A stretch of 41,459 nt of DNA from a bacterium (lineage in GTDB: Bacteria; Verrucomicrobiota; Verrucomicrobiia; Limisphaerales; UBA11358): the NCBI GenBank assembly GCA_021813325.1, contig JAKALA010000034.1:1-41459 (forward strand). The letters run 5' to 3'. The notes beneath the pieces are model-generated. The model was not told where the DNA came from, did not search any database, and saw only the letters and a list, made by a program, of their open reading frames with translations. A program made the translations under genes and the position numbers. Each line of letters begins with the position of its first letter. Positions within the stretch are counted from its first letter, which is position 1. Positions 16,138 to 24,448 of this stretch are shown in pieces.

Positions 16138-18245
16138 TCTGGATTGTCAAATATCTCTGGCTGATCCCGGTGCTGCCGTTGGTGGCAGCCGGTATCATTG
16201 CGGTGAACAAACAGCCCAAGCGCAAACTCGCGGCGTCGCTGGCCATCGGCTCCATGGCCATGGGTTTTCTGCTCTCGCTTTGTGCGTTTGCGGCCACGCT
16301 CGGTCATCATGGCGAAGGTGCGTTCCGCGAAACGTTCAGTTTCAACTGGATTCAGTTCGGCGGCCAATGGATGAGTTTGGGCTGGGTGCTGGATCCGCTG
16401 ACGGCGGTCATGCTGATGATGGTGACGTTTGTCGGCATGCTGATCTTCATCTTCAGTATCGGCTACATGGCGCACGACCAGAATTTCATGCGGTTCTTCT
16501 GTTTTCTGGCGCTGTTTGCATCGGGCATGTTGGGCGTGGTCATCGCCAACAATTTGTTATTGCTGTTCATTTCTTGGGAAATCGTCGGTCTGACCAGCTA
16601 TCTGCTCATCGGGTTCTGGTATCATAAACCCAGCGCGGCGGCGGCGGCGAAGAAAGCCTTTATCACCACGCGCATTGGCGACTTGGGATTATTGATTGGC
16701 ATGGTTTGGCTCTATGCTGAAACGGGAACCTTGAATTTTTACGATCACGGTCATGGCTGTCTCGAAGCGACGGCCCTCTCGCAGATGCTGACGCACCTTA
16801 CGATTGGTGGAATGTGTGTGACGACCGCCATCGGCCTGCTGATTTTCCTTGGCGCGGTTGGCAAATCCGGCCAGTTGCCGCTGCATGTGTGGTTGCCGGA
16901 CGCGATGGAAGGTCCGACGCCGGTTTCAGCTTTGATTCACGCCGCCACGATGGTGGCCGCGGGGGTGTTTCTGGTGGCGCGCGTTTATCCGTTGATGGCC
17001 GCCGGCGCTCACCCGATGGAACATGGCACCCCGGTGACAACCGCGTTGACCGTGGTGACTTGGATTGGCGCCATCACCGCGCTGTTTGCCGCGACCATTG
17101 CCGTGGCGCAAAACGACATTAAACGCATTCTCGCTTATTCCACGGTTTCGCAGCTCGGTTACATGATGCTGGGCCTGGGCGTTGGTGGTGTGGCGGTGGG
17201 GATGTTTCATTTGATCACCCATGCCTGTTTCAAGGCGCTGTTGTTCCTCGGTTCCGGCTCGGTCATTCATGGCTGTCACGAGGAGCAGGACGTGCGTAAA
17301 ATGGGCGGACTGAAAAAATTCATGCCCGTGACGTTCGTGGTTTATGCCATCGGCATGCTGGCGCTTTCCGGCTTTCCGCTGTTGTTCTCCGGCTTTTGGA
17401 GCAAGGATGAAATTTTGCATCAGGCCAAAAATTGGCCGGTTTCGCACCTGCCGTTTTACTTCGGCGTCATCGGCGCGCTGTTCACGGCGTTTTACATGAC
17501 GCGGCAGATGGGGTTGGTTTTCTTTGGTGAATACCGTGGCCATCAGGAGGAATCCGCCCATGGCCATTCCGCGCATTCCTCCCATTCCCATTCCCCGGCT
17601 CACGGCCATGATCCGCACGAAAGCCCCGTAGTCATGACCGCTCCTTTGATCATCCTCGCGGGGCTTGCCGTTTTATTGGGCCTGGTGGGAACGCCTGCCT
17701 GGCCGTGGTTTGATGGCTACCTGACCGGTGAAGCATTTAAATTCGATCTCAGCAAACTCACCGAGAGCGGCACCCTCACACTGATGGTTTCCTCGGCTGT
17801 CGTGGTGTTCTTCGGCCTTGGCCTGGGTTGGTTCCTCTATGGCAAACGCCAGCGCAAAACCGCCGGAGAAAAGGACGTGCTGGAAGCGGCGCAGCCGCTG
17901 GTTTTCAAAGTGCTCCAGAATAAATACTACGTTGATGAACTATACGAGGCCACCGTCATCCGTTTCAACGCGTTTGCCGCGTGGTTCTGTAATTTTTGCG
18001 ATGAATGGATTTTTGGCGGTGTGGTTCTGGGGGTGAAATATGTCACCCTGGGGCTGGCTTGGCTGTATCGCCTGACGGACGAATATTTCGTGAATCTCGG
18101 TTTCGACGCTGGTTGCGACACGTTGCGCAAGGGCGGCGGCGGACTTTCCAAATTGCATGGCGGCCGCGTGCAGGCGTATTTGCGCATCATCGGCGTGGCC
18201 TTGGTGTTGTTGATCCTGTTCCTGATCTGGGGGCACAAAGCATGA
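16134..18245 (+). CDS. nuoL: NADH-quinone oxidoreductase subunit L, extended
   Basis: A 703-residue distal antiporter-like proton-pumping subunit, long for the family (E. coli about 613). Channel residues are intact: Glu in FISWEIVGLTSYLLIGFW, Lys and His in LPLHVWLPDAMEGPTPVSALIHAATMVAAG, and Lys in IKRILAYSTVSQLGYMMLGLGVG. A His-rich cytosolic or periplasmic loop lies at about residues 467-500 (GHQEESAHGHSAHSSHSHSP and on). The C-terminal segment from YYVDELYEATV to the last helix (QAYLRIIGVALVLLILFLIW) is about 80 residues, roughly 30 longer than my recollection of the E. coli lateral-helix region. This fits a complex that must span an extra NuoM. The gene overlaps nuoK and nuoM by ATGA. 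Confidence 0.94.
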   Translation: MIWIVKYLWLIPVLPLVAAGIIAVNKQPKRKLAASLAIGSMAMGFLLSLCAFAATLGHHGEGAFRETFSFNWIQFGGQWMSLGWVLDPLTAVMLMMVTFVGMLIFIFSIGYMAHDQNFMRFFCFLALFASGMLGVVIANNLLLLFISWEIVGLTSYLLIGFWYHKPSAAAAAKKAFITTRIGDLGLLIGMVWLYAETGTLNFYDHGHGCLEATALSQMLTHLTIGGMCVTTAIGLLIFLGAVGKSGQLPLHVWLPDAMEGPTPVSALIHAATMVAAGVFLVARVYPLMAAGAHPMEHGTPVTTALTVVTWIGAITALFAATIAVAQNDIKRILAYSTVSQLGYMMLGLGVGGVAVGMFHLITHACFKALLFLGSGSVIHGCHEEQDVRKMGGLKKFMPVTFVVYAIGMLALSGFPLLFSGFWSKDEILHQAKNWPVSHLPFYFGVIGALFTAFYMTRQMGLVFFGEYRGHQEESAHGHSAHSSHSHSPAHGHDPHESPVVMTAPLIILAGLAVLLGLVGTPAWPWFDGYLTGEAFKFDLSKLTESGTLTLMVSSAVVVFFGLGLGWFLYGKRQRKTAGEKDVLEAAQPLVFKVLQNKYYVDELYEATVIRFNAFAAWFCNFCDEWIFGGVVLGVKYVTLGLAWLYRLTDEYFVNLGFDAGCDTLRKGGGGLSKLHGGRVQAYLRIIGVALVLLILFLIWGHKA

Positions 18246-19777
18246 ATCATTGGTTGACCATACTCACTCTCATTCCGTTTCTCGGCGGTGTCATTATTGC
18301 CGGGCTGGGTTCCGGACGCCAAGCTTTGGCGCGCGGCCTGGCGCTGGTGGCCAGCCTGATCTCGCTGGGCGGCGCGGTGTGCCTGTGGATGCATTTTAAT
18401 TCGGCCTCGGGCGAACTCCAATTTGTCGAGCGAGTCGCTTGGGTGAAATCACTCGGCATCGAATATTTTCTCGGTGTGGACGGCCTTGGCCTGCTGATGG
18501 TGACCTTGACTGCCCTGGTCACGCCCCTGGCGATTCTGGCCTCATGGAATGTCAATGACCGGCCACAGGTTTTTCACGCGCTGGTGCTGTGGTTGCAGGC
18601 CGGGTTGTTTGGCACGTTCACGGCGCTGAACTTTTTCCATTGGTTCCTGTTCTGGGAACTCGGCCTGATCCCGGCGTTCTTCCTCGTCAAACTGTGGGGC
18701 GGACCCAAGCGCGGCCCGGCAGCGACACAGTTCTTCATCTACACCATGGTGGGCAGCGTGGCCTTGCTGTTGAGCTTTTTGGCGATCCGCTATGCCACGG
18801 GCAGTTTTGATTTTATTAAACTCGCCGACATGGCCAAGGACGGCACGCTCCAAAGTTCGCTGGCGGCGCACTTCGGCTGGAAAAATATCGGGATGATTGT
18901 GTTCTTTGGCGCGTTCCTCGGGTTCGCGGTGAAGGTGCCGGTAATTCCGTTTCACACGTGGTTGCCCGCCGCGTATTCGGAAGCTCCCAGTCCGGTAACC
19001 ATGTTGCTCACGGGGGTCATGTCCAAAATGGGCGTTTACGGATTCCTGCGCATTTTGCTGCCGATTTTCCCGGAACAAATCCGGCAAGCGCTGCCGTTGA
19101 TGTTGATTCTCTCGGTGGCCACCATCGTTCTTTCGGCTTGCGCGGCGTTTGCCCAGCGCGATCTGAAACGCATTCTGGCGTATTCCTCGATCAACCATCT
19201 GGGCTACTGCCTGCTGGCGATGTTCGCGGCGATGAGCGTCGGTGCCGGTGTGAATCAACCGGAAATTCAAAGAGCCGCCGCGCTGAACGGCGTCTTGCTG
19301 CAAATGTTCAACCACGGACTTACCGCCTCGACCTTGTTCCTGTTTGTGGCCCTGATCGAACGCCGCAGCGGTGGTCTGCGCGGTCTCGATGATTTTGGCG
19401 GCATCCGCAAGATTGTTCCCGTCTTTACCGGATTAATGGGCATCGCGCTGTTCTCTTCGCTGGGCCTGCCAGGTTTGAACGGGTTCGTGGGGGAATTCCT
19501 GGTTTTCAAAGGGGTGTTCCCGTTGGCGCCCTGGGCGGCGGCGATTTCCACCCTGGGTATTCTGGTCACGGCCATTTTCATTTTGACAGTGATTCAACGT
19601 GTTTTCTGCGGCCCGCTCAACGAGCGCTGGGCGCAAATGCCCGATCTGACCACAGCGGAACGTTTTCTCGTGGTGCCCAGCATTGCCCTGATGTTTGCGC
19701 TCGGCATCTGGCCTCAATTCATCCTGGGTGTCACGGATGCGACCGTCATGAAGCTGTTGCAACAACTCAATTTCTAA
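18242..19777 (+). CDS. nuoM: NADH-quinone oxidoreductase subunit M (first copy)
   Basis: A 511-residue antiporter-like membrane subunit. Key channel positions are present: Glu in FHWFLFWELGLIPAFFLVKLWG, Lys in FHTWLPAAYSEAPSPVTMLLTGVMSKMGVYG and Lys in QRDLKRILAYSSINHLGYCLLAM. The start is ATG in a 4-base overlap with the nuoL stop; the frame is open further upstream but only as a shadow of nuoL. A second, distinct NuoM follows after a single base. Confidence 0.94.
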   Translation: MNHWLTILTLIPFLGGVIIAGLGSGRQALARGLALVASLISLGGAVCLWMHFNSASGELQFVERVAWVKSLGIEYFLGVDGLGLLMVTLTALVTPLAILASWNVNDRPQVFHALVLWLQAGLFGTFTALNFFHWFLFWELGLIPAFFLVKLWGGPKRGPAATQFFIYTMVGSVALLLSFLAIRYATGSFDFIKLADMAKDGTLQSSLAAHFGWKNIGMIVFFGAFLGFAVKVPVIPFHTWLPAAYSEAPSPVTMLLTGVMSKMGVYGFLRILLPIFPEQIRQALPLMLILSVATIVLSACAAFAQRDLKRILAYSSINHLGYCLLAMFAAMSVGAGVNQPEIQRAAALNGVLLQMFNHGLTASTLFLFVALIERRSGGLRGLDDFGGIRKIVPVFTGLMGIALFSSLGLPGLNGFVGEFLVFKGVFPLAPWAAAISTLGILVTAIFILTVIQRVFCGPLNERWAQMPDLTTAERFLVVPSIALMFALGIWPQFILGVTDATVMKLLQQLNF

Positions 19778-19778
19778 A

Positions 19779-21281
19779 ATGCTGGCCTGGACCATTTATA
19801 TTTCATTTATCGGCGTGCTGGTGCTGATGCTCCTGCCGCGTGACAACGCGAAGGCGGCGCGCGCGGTGGCGTTGCTCACGGCTTTGGCGGGATGCGTGGT
19901 GGCGATTATTGGCGCGATGCAGCAGCCGCATCCGGGCGAGGTGACCACGATCGTCAAAACTGATTGGATTCCGCAAATCGGGGCAACGTATTATCTCGCG
20001 GCGGATGGCATCAGTCTGGTGCTGGTGGTGCTCACCGGCCTTGCGGCGGTGACGGGAATTTTATTTTCCTGGAACATTGAAAAGCGAACCAAGGAATTTT
20101 TCGCGTTTTACCTGGCGTTGATTGGCGGCGTGTATGGCGTTTTTCTGAGCTTTGATTTGCTGCTGCTGTTCGTGTTTTACGAGCTGACGATCATTCCAAA
20201 ATACTTCCTCATCGCCCGCTGGGGCAGCACCCGCAAGGAATATGGCGCGATGAAACTGGCGCTGTATTCGTTTGTCGGCAGCCACTTGGTGCTGATCGGC
20301 ATGATCGCCGCGTGGGTGGTGGCAAAACATCAACTCGGCCATGCTTCGTTGGATTTGATGGAGCTTTCGAAAGTCACTTTCTCGGCGAGCTTCCAGCATT
20401 GGATGTTTCCGCTGGTATTTATCGGGTTCGCCATTCTGGCCGGCATGTGGCCGTTTCACACGTGGGCGCCCACCGGTCACGTGGCGGCGCCAACCGCCGG
20501 TTCCATGTTGCTCGCCGGCGTGGTGATGAAGCTTGGCGCCTATGGCTGCTTGCGGGTGGCCATGGGGCTGTTCCCGGAAGGCATGCGGGAATGGCAATGG
20601 GCGGTTGCCGCGCTGGCGGTGGTCGGCATCGTTTATGGGGCTGGCGTGGCGCTGGTGCAACGCGACTTTAAATTTGTCATCGGCTATTCCAGCGTCAGCC
20701 ACATGGGTTTTGTGCTGCTGGGGCTGGCGACGCTCAACACCATCGGCCTGGATGGCGCGGTGTTGCAGATGTTCTCGCACGGCATCATCGCCGGACTGCT
20801 GTTCGGTGTGGTGGGCCGGATGGTTTATGACCGGACGCACACACGGGATTTCAACGATCTTGAACGGATGGACGTTGGCAAGTTGCTGCCGTTTGCCGGA
20901 ATCACGTTTGTTATCGCCGGCGTGGCTTCGATGGGATTGCCGGGGTTCAGCGGATTTGTGGCGGAATTGCAAGTGTTGATGGGCGCGTGGGCCGTCTTCC
21001 CGAAAATAACCATGCTGGCCGGCGTCGGCATCGTGGTGGGCGTCGCCTACACGTTGCGCGCGGTGCAAAAAGCTTTTTATTCTGATGCAAAACCGGACGG
21101 CCATGGCGGACAGCACGATCATCCGCTGGAGCCGATTTCGGTTCCGGAACGGGTTGGTGCCGTGATCCTCATTGGTGCGTCACTTGTGATCGGGCTTTTT
21201 CCAACTCTGCTGATGAACTGGATTGAACCTTGTTTCCAATCGCCGCTGTTTGAACGCCTGTTGAAAGGAGGTTCGCTGTGA
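19779..21281 (+). CDS. NADH-quinone oxidoreductase subunit M (second copy)
   Basis: A 500-residue NuoM paralogue clearly different in sequence from its upstream neighbour, so not a recent tandem duplication. It keeps the functional positions: Glu in LLFVFYELTIIPKYFLIARWG, Lys in FHTWAPTGHVAAPTAGSMLLAGVVMKLGAYG and Lys in QRDFKFVIGYSSVSHMGFVLLG. A short His-rich loop (GHGGQHDHP) precedes the last helix. With NuoL, the first NuoM and NuoN this makes four antiporter-like subunits in one complex, a composition known for some complex I types with duplicated NuoM. It overlaps the nuoN start by GTGA. Confidence 0.93.
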   Translation: MLAWTIYISFIGVLVLMLLPRDNAKAARAVALLTALAGCVVAIIGAMQQPHPGEVTTIVKTDWIPQIGATYYLAADGISLVLVVLTGLAAVTGILFSWNIEKRTKEFFAFYLALIGGVYGVFLSFDLLLLFVFYELTIIPKYFLIARWGSTRKEYGAMKLALYSFVGSHLVLIGMIAAWVVAKHQLGHASLDLMELSKVTFSASFQHWMFPLVFIGFAILAGMWPFHTWAPTGHVAAPTAGSMLLAGVVMKLGAYGCLRVAMGLFPEGMREWQWAVAALAVVGIVYGAGVALVQRDFKFVIGYSSVSHMGFVLLGLATLNTIGLDGAVLQMFSHGIIAGLLFGVVGRMVYDRTHTRDFNDLERMDVGKLLPFAGITFVIAGVASMGLPGFSGFVAELQVLMGAWAVFPKITMLAGVGIVVGVAYTLRAVQKAFYSDAKPDGHGGQHDHPLEPISVPERVGAVILIGASLVIGLFPTLLMNWIEPCFQSPLFERLLKGGSL

Positions 21282-22738
21282 ACTATCTCCAGATGCTTCA
21301 ACTGGCCGCGCCGGAAACCATTGTAACCATCACGGTGCTGGCAGTTCTGGGTGTGGATTTGACTTTGCTGCGGGGCAAATCCGTGTCAACGCGGTTTCAT
21401 GTCGGTGCGGTTGTTTCGATTCTGGGGTGCGCGATGGCCGGTTGGTTTGCGCTGGCGCGCCATGAAGAATTTAATTTGCTGAACGGCATTCTCGTCGTCA
21501 ATCCGGTCACGGATTTTGTGAAGTGCGCCCTTTTGATCCTCACCATTTTCACCGTGATGATTTCGGTGACGGGCAAATACACCGAGCACGCGGGCGAATA
21601 TCTCTCCATTGTGCTGCTGGCGACGATCGGTTTGATGTTTCTGGTCAGTGCCGAGGATTTGTTGATTATTTTCATTGCGCTGGAACTGGCGAGCCTTTCG
21701 CTCTACATCCTCACCGCGTTCAACAAACACAACGCCCGTGCAGCGGAGGCGGCCTTGAAATATTTTCTGTTTGGTGGCATGTCCGCGGCGTTCCTGCTGT
21801 TTGGCTTCAGTCTGCTCTATGGCATGTCGGGTTCAACGAATTTGACGGAGATTGCGCGCAGTTTGCAGGGCCGGGGAATGGATCCGCTATTGCTGGTGGC
21901 CATTGTCACCACGGTCATTGGTTTTGGTTTCAAAGTGGCGGCGGTGCCGTTCCATCTTTGGGCGCCGGATGCCTATGAAGGGGCGCCGACACCGAGTGCG
22001 GCATTTATTGGCGCCGGTTCCAAGGTGGCGAGTTTTTACATCGTGGCCAAAATTTTCACGCTCGCCTTTGCCGGAGCGGAGGGCAGTGCGGTCTGGCACG
22101 GCTATGTGGCCGGCTGGACCCCCACCATCGCGGTGGTGGCGGCGCTGTCGATGGTGCTGGGAAATCTCACGGCCATTGTCCAGTCCAGCGTCAAACGCCT
22201 GCTGGCCTACTCGGCGATTGCGCACGCGGGTTACATGTTGCTCGGCGTGCTGGCCCATACCTCTGCCAGCAACAGCGCGTTGATGTTTTATGTCATTACC
22301 TACGCGTTGACCACGATCGGCGCGTTTGGTGTGGTGGCGGTGGTGGAGAGCGCCACGGGCAGCGATCGTCTGGACAATTTCGCCGGATTGAGCCGCCGCG
22401 CTCCGGGGCTTTCGTTGTGTATGCTGGTTTTTCTGCTGTCGCTGGGTGGCATTCCGCCGCTGGCGGGCTTTATCGGAAAATTCTTTCTGTTCAGTGCCGT
22501 GGTCAATATGGATGCGCAAAATTTGGGTTTGCTCTGGCTGGTCATTCTGGCGGTCGCCATGAGCGCGGTCTCCTTCTACTACTACCTGCGTGTGTTGAAA
22601 CAGGTCTATGTGCAAGATGCGGCGGCGGAAGCTCCGGCCATCATAGTTCCGCCAATGACCATGCTTGCTTTGGCCTTGCTGGCGGCCTTGGTGATTGTGC
22701 TGGGTTGCGCGCCCAGCCTGTTGATCAGCCACTTGTAA
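21278..22738 (+). CDS. nuoN: NADH-quinone oxidoreductase subunit N
   Basis: A 486-residue antiporter-like subunit with about 14 helices. Visible blocks are IIFIALELASLSLYILTAF (channel Glu), VPFHLWAPDAYEGAPTPSAAFIGAGSKVASFY (Lys), VKRLLAYSAIAHAGYMLLGVLA and SLGGIPPLAGFIGKFFLFSA. The start codon is GTG. It is the last subunit gene of the operon. The 115 bp before gcvH holds only a weak inverted repeat (around 22747-22767) without a T run, so transcription may continue into gcvH. Confidence 0.95.
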   Translation: MNYLQMLQLAAPETIVTITVLAVLGVDLTLLRGKSVSTRFHVGAVVSILGCAMAGWFALARHEEFNLLNGILVVNPVTDFVKCALLILTIFTVMISVTGKYTEHAGEYLSIVLLATIGLMFLVSAEDLLIIFIALELASLSLYILTAFNKHNARAAEAALKYFLFGGMSAAFLLFGFSLLYGMSGSTNLTEIARSLQGRGMDPLLLVAIVTTVIGFGFKVAAVPFHLWAPDAYEGAPTPSAAFIGAGSKVASFYIVAKIFTLAFAGAEGSAVWHGYVAGWTPTIAVVAALSMVLGNLTAIVQSSVKRLLAYSAIAHAGYMLLGVLAHTSASNSALMFYVITYALTTIGAFGVVAVVESATGSDRLDNFAGLSRRAPGLSLCMLVFLLSLGGIPPLAGFIGKFFLFSAVVNMDAQNLGLLWLVILAVAMSAVSFYYYLRVLKQVYVQDAAAEAPAIIVPPMTMLALALLAALVIVLGCAPSLLISHL

Positions 22739-22853
22739 AAGGGTCTGAATTTTCCGCTTCGGAATTCTCCGCGAATGAACCGGGGGGCGATGGGATTGGG
22801 GCAAAATTGAGTTTGAGAATTTGCCCCGTCCGCGTAACCTTTCGGCATCATTT

Positions 22854-23237
22854 ATGAGCAATATTCCTTCCGACCTCAGATACGCCAAATCGCACGAATG
22901 GGTGCGCGTCAGCGACGACATTGGCACCATTGGCATCACGGACCATGCCCAACATGAGTTGACGGACATTGTCTTTGTGGAACTGCCGGCGGTGGGTCGC
23001 AAGGTGAGGGCGGGCGAAGCTTGCGCCGTGGTGGAATCCGTCAAAACCGCGAGTGACATTTATTCCCCGGTGAGTGGCGAAATTCTCGAAATCAACCCGG
23101 CTGTGGTGGATAATCCGGCCTTGGTTAACACCGATCCGCACGCGGCTGGCTGGTTTTACAAGCTCAAATTGAGCGACGCGACCGAAGTGAAGGCACTACT
23201 TTCGCCGGAAGATTACCAAAAGCAGATCGGCGCGTGA
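22854..23237 (+). CDS. gcvH: Glycine cleavage system H protein
   Basis: A 127-residue lipoyl carrier that shuttles the aminomethyl group between the P, T and L proteins. The lipoylation site is K64 in VVESVKTASDIYSPVSGEI, and the N-terminal YAKSHEWVRV and the D-P-H-x(3)-GWFYKLKL block are typical. ATG at 22854 is chosen because the upstream extension has no family similarity. It is followed by a glutaredoxin-like gene (GTGA overlap) and lipA, so the lipoyl acceptor and the lipoyl synthase are likely co-transcribed. Confidence 0.96.
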   Translation: MSNIPSDLRYAKSHEWVRVSDDIGTIGITDHAQHELTDIVFVELPAVGRKVRAGEACAVVESVKTASDIYSPVSGEILEINPAVVDNPALVNTDPHAAGWFYKLKLSDATEVKALLSPEDYQKQIGA

Positions 23238-23476
23238 ACATACGACTTTTCATCAAGCCTTATTGTCCTTGGTGCCACAAGGCCATGGCTTGGTTGGACG
23301 AGCGCGGGATCAAATATGAGACGCTTGATGTCATCACGGACAAAGAAGCGATGACCGAAATGGTCCGGCTTTCCGGGCAAACGTTTGCACCGGTGATTGA
23401 CGTGGATGGCCGGGTGCTCGCGGATTTCGGTCCGGAGGAACTGGCCGTGTTCTGGGATAAACTGGCTCGCCAATAG
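23234..23476 (+). CDS. Glutaredoxin-like protein
   Basis: An 80-residue single-domain thioredoxin-fold protein. The active site is C11-P-W-C14, followed by the cis-proline block FAPVIDVDG and a GPEEL helix start. It starts with GTG overlapping the gcvH stop and lies between gcvH and lipA. A role in thiol or Fe-S maintenance for lipoyl synthase would suit the position, but that is inference. Confidence 0.88.
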   Translation: MNIRLFIKPYCPWCHKAMAWLDERGIKYETLDVITDKEAMTEMVRLSGQTFAPVIDVDGRVLADFGPEELAVFWDKLARQ

Positions 23477-23542
23477 CCCGGCGCCGTTGGCTTGCTCGCT
23501 GGAAGGCGTTGGGGTTCCGGCAAAACTGAACTGTTAAATTTA

Positions 23543-24439
23543 ATGGAAACTGCTGAAACAAACGTAAAAACCCGTCCGCGCCTGCCGGAGTGGTTACGCA
23601 TGCCGCTGCCCACCGCCGACACGTTTGGGCAGACCCGCGGTTTGCTGGGCGAACTGAAGTTGCACACGGTTTGCGAAAGCGCCAAGTGTCCCAATCATTG
23701 GGAATGCTGGAGCAAAGGCACGGCCACGTTCATGATCGCCGGCGACCGCTGCACGCGCGCCTGTGGTTTTTGCGCGGTGGATACGTCCAAACCGCTGCCG
23801 TTGGAGGCGGACGAGCCGTTGCGCGTCGCCGAGGCCACGCGGCGCATGAAGTTGAAGCACGTGGTCATCACGGCGGTGGCGCGCGACGATTTGAAAGATG
23901 GCGGCGCGAATCATTTTCGCCGGACCATCGAAATGGTCCGCGAACTGAATCCGGGCATTGTCATCGAAGTTTTGGTGCCGGATTTCAATGACAGTGACGA
24001 AGCCATTGAATCCGTGCTGGCGGCTAGTCCGCACATTTTCAACCACAATCTTGAGACCGTCCGCCGGTTGACTCCCAGCGTGCGTCACCGAGCGGCCTAC
24101 GACCGGTCTCTGAGTGTTTTATCCAAGGTGAAAGTCCGCCGCGGTGGCGGCATCTACACGAAATCCGGCATGATGCTGGGGCTGGGCGAAACCGAGGCGG
24201 AAGTGGTCACGGCCATGGAAGATTTGCGCCGGGCGGGGTGCGATATTCTGACGCTCGGCCAGTATTTGCAGCCCACGTTGAGCCACCTGCCGCTGGTGGA
24301 ATACATCACGCCCAAACAATTCGTGGAGTATGCGCGCCGGGCGCAGCAAATGGGATTTGTCCACGTGGCCAGCGGGCCGCTGGTGCGCAGTTCCTACCAT
24401 GCGGATGAATTTCAGTTGCCGGCGGTAAAACCGGTTTAA
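23543..24439 (+). CDS. lipA: Lipoyl synthase
   Basis: A 298-residue radical SAM enzyme that inserts two sulfurs into protein-bound octanoyl groups. The auxiliary cluster ligands are in CESAKCPNHWECW, the radical-SAM CxxxCxxC is C70, C74 and C77 (CTRACGFC), and the C-terminal RSSYHADEF motif supplies the serine ligand. Other blocks are VITAVARDDLKDGGANHF, NHNLETVRRLTPSVR, KSGMMLGLGE and LTLGQYLQP. ATG at 23543 is preferred because the upstream open frame runs through the intergenic region without similarity. Confidence 0.96.
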   Translation: METAETNVKTRPRLPEWLRMPLPTADTFGQTRGLLGELKLHTVCESAKCPNHWECWSKGTATFMIAGDRCTRACGFCAVDTSKPLPLEADEPLRVAEATRRMKLKHVVITAVARDDLKDGGANHFRRTIEMVRELNPGIVIEVLVPDFNDSDEAIESVLAASPHIFNHNLETVRRLTPSVRHRAAYDRSLSVLSKVKVRRGGGIYTKSGMMLGLGETEAEVVTAMEDLRRAGCDILTLGQYLQPTLSHLPLVEYITPKQFVEYARRAQQMGFVHVASGPLVRSSYHADEFQLPAVKPV

Positions 24440-24448
24440 GCACGTCGG

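Noticed and set aside
22740-22770. A terminator between nuoN and gcvH
   Set aside because: The inverted repeat is short and imperfect and no T run follows.
21887-23059. A 390-codon minus-strand frame across nuoN and gcvH
   Set aside because: It is antisense to two well-supported genes and rich in Arg, His and Gln, typical of shadow translation.
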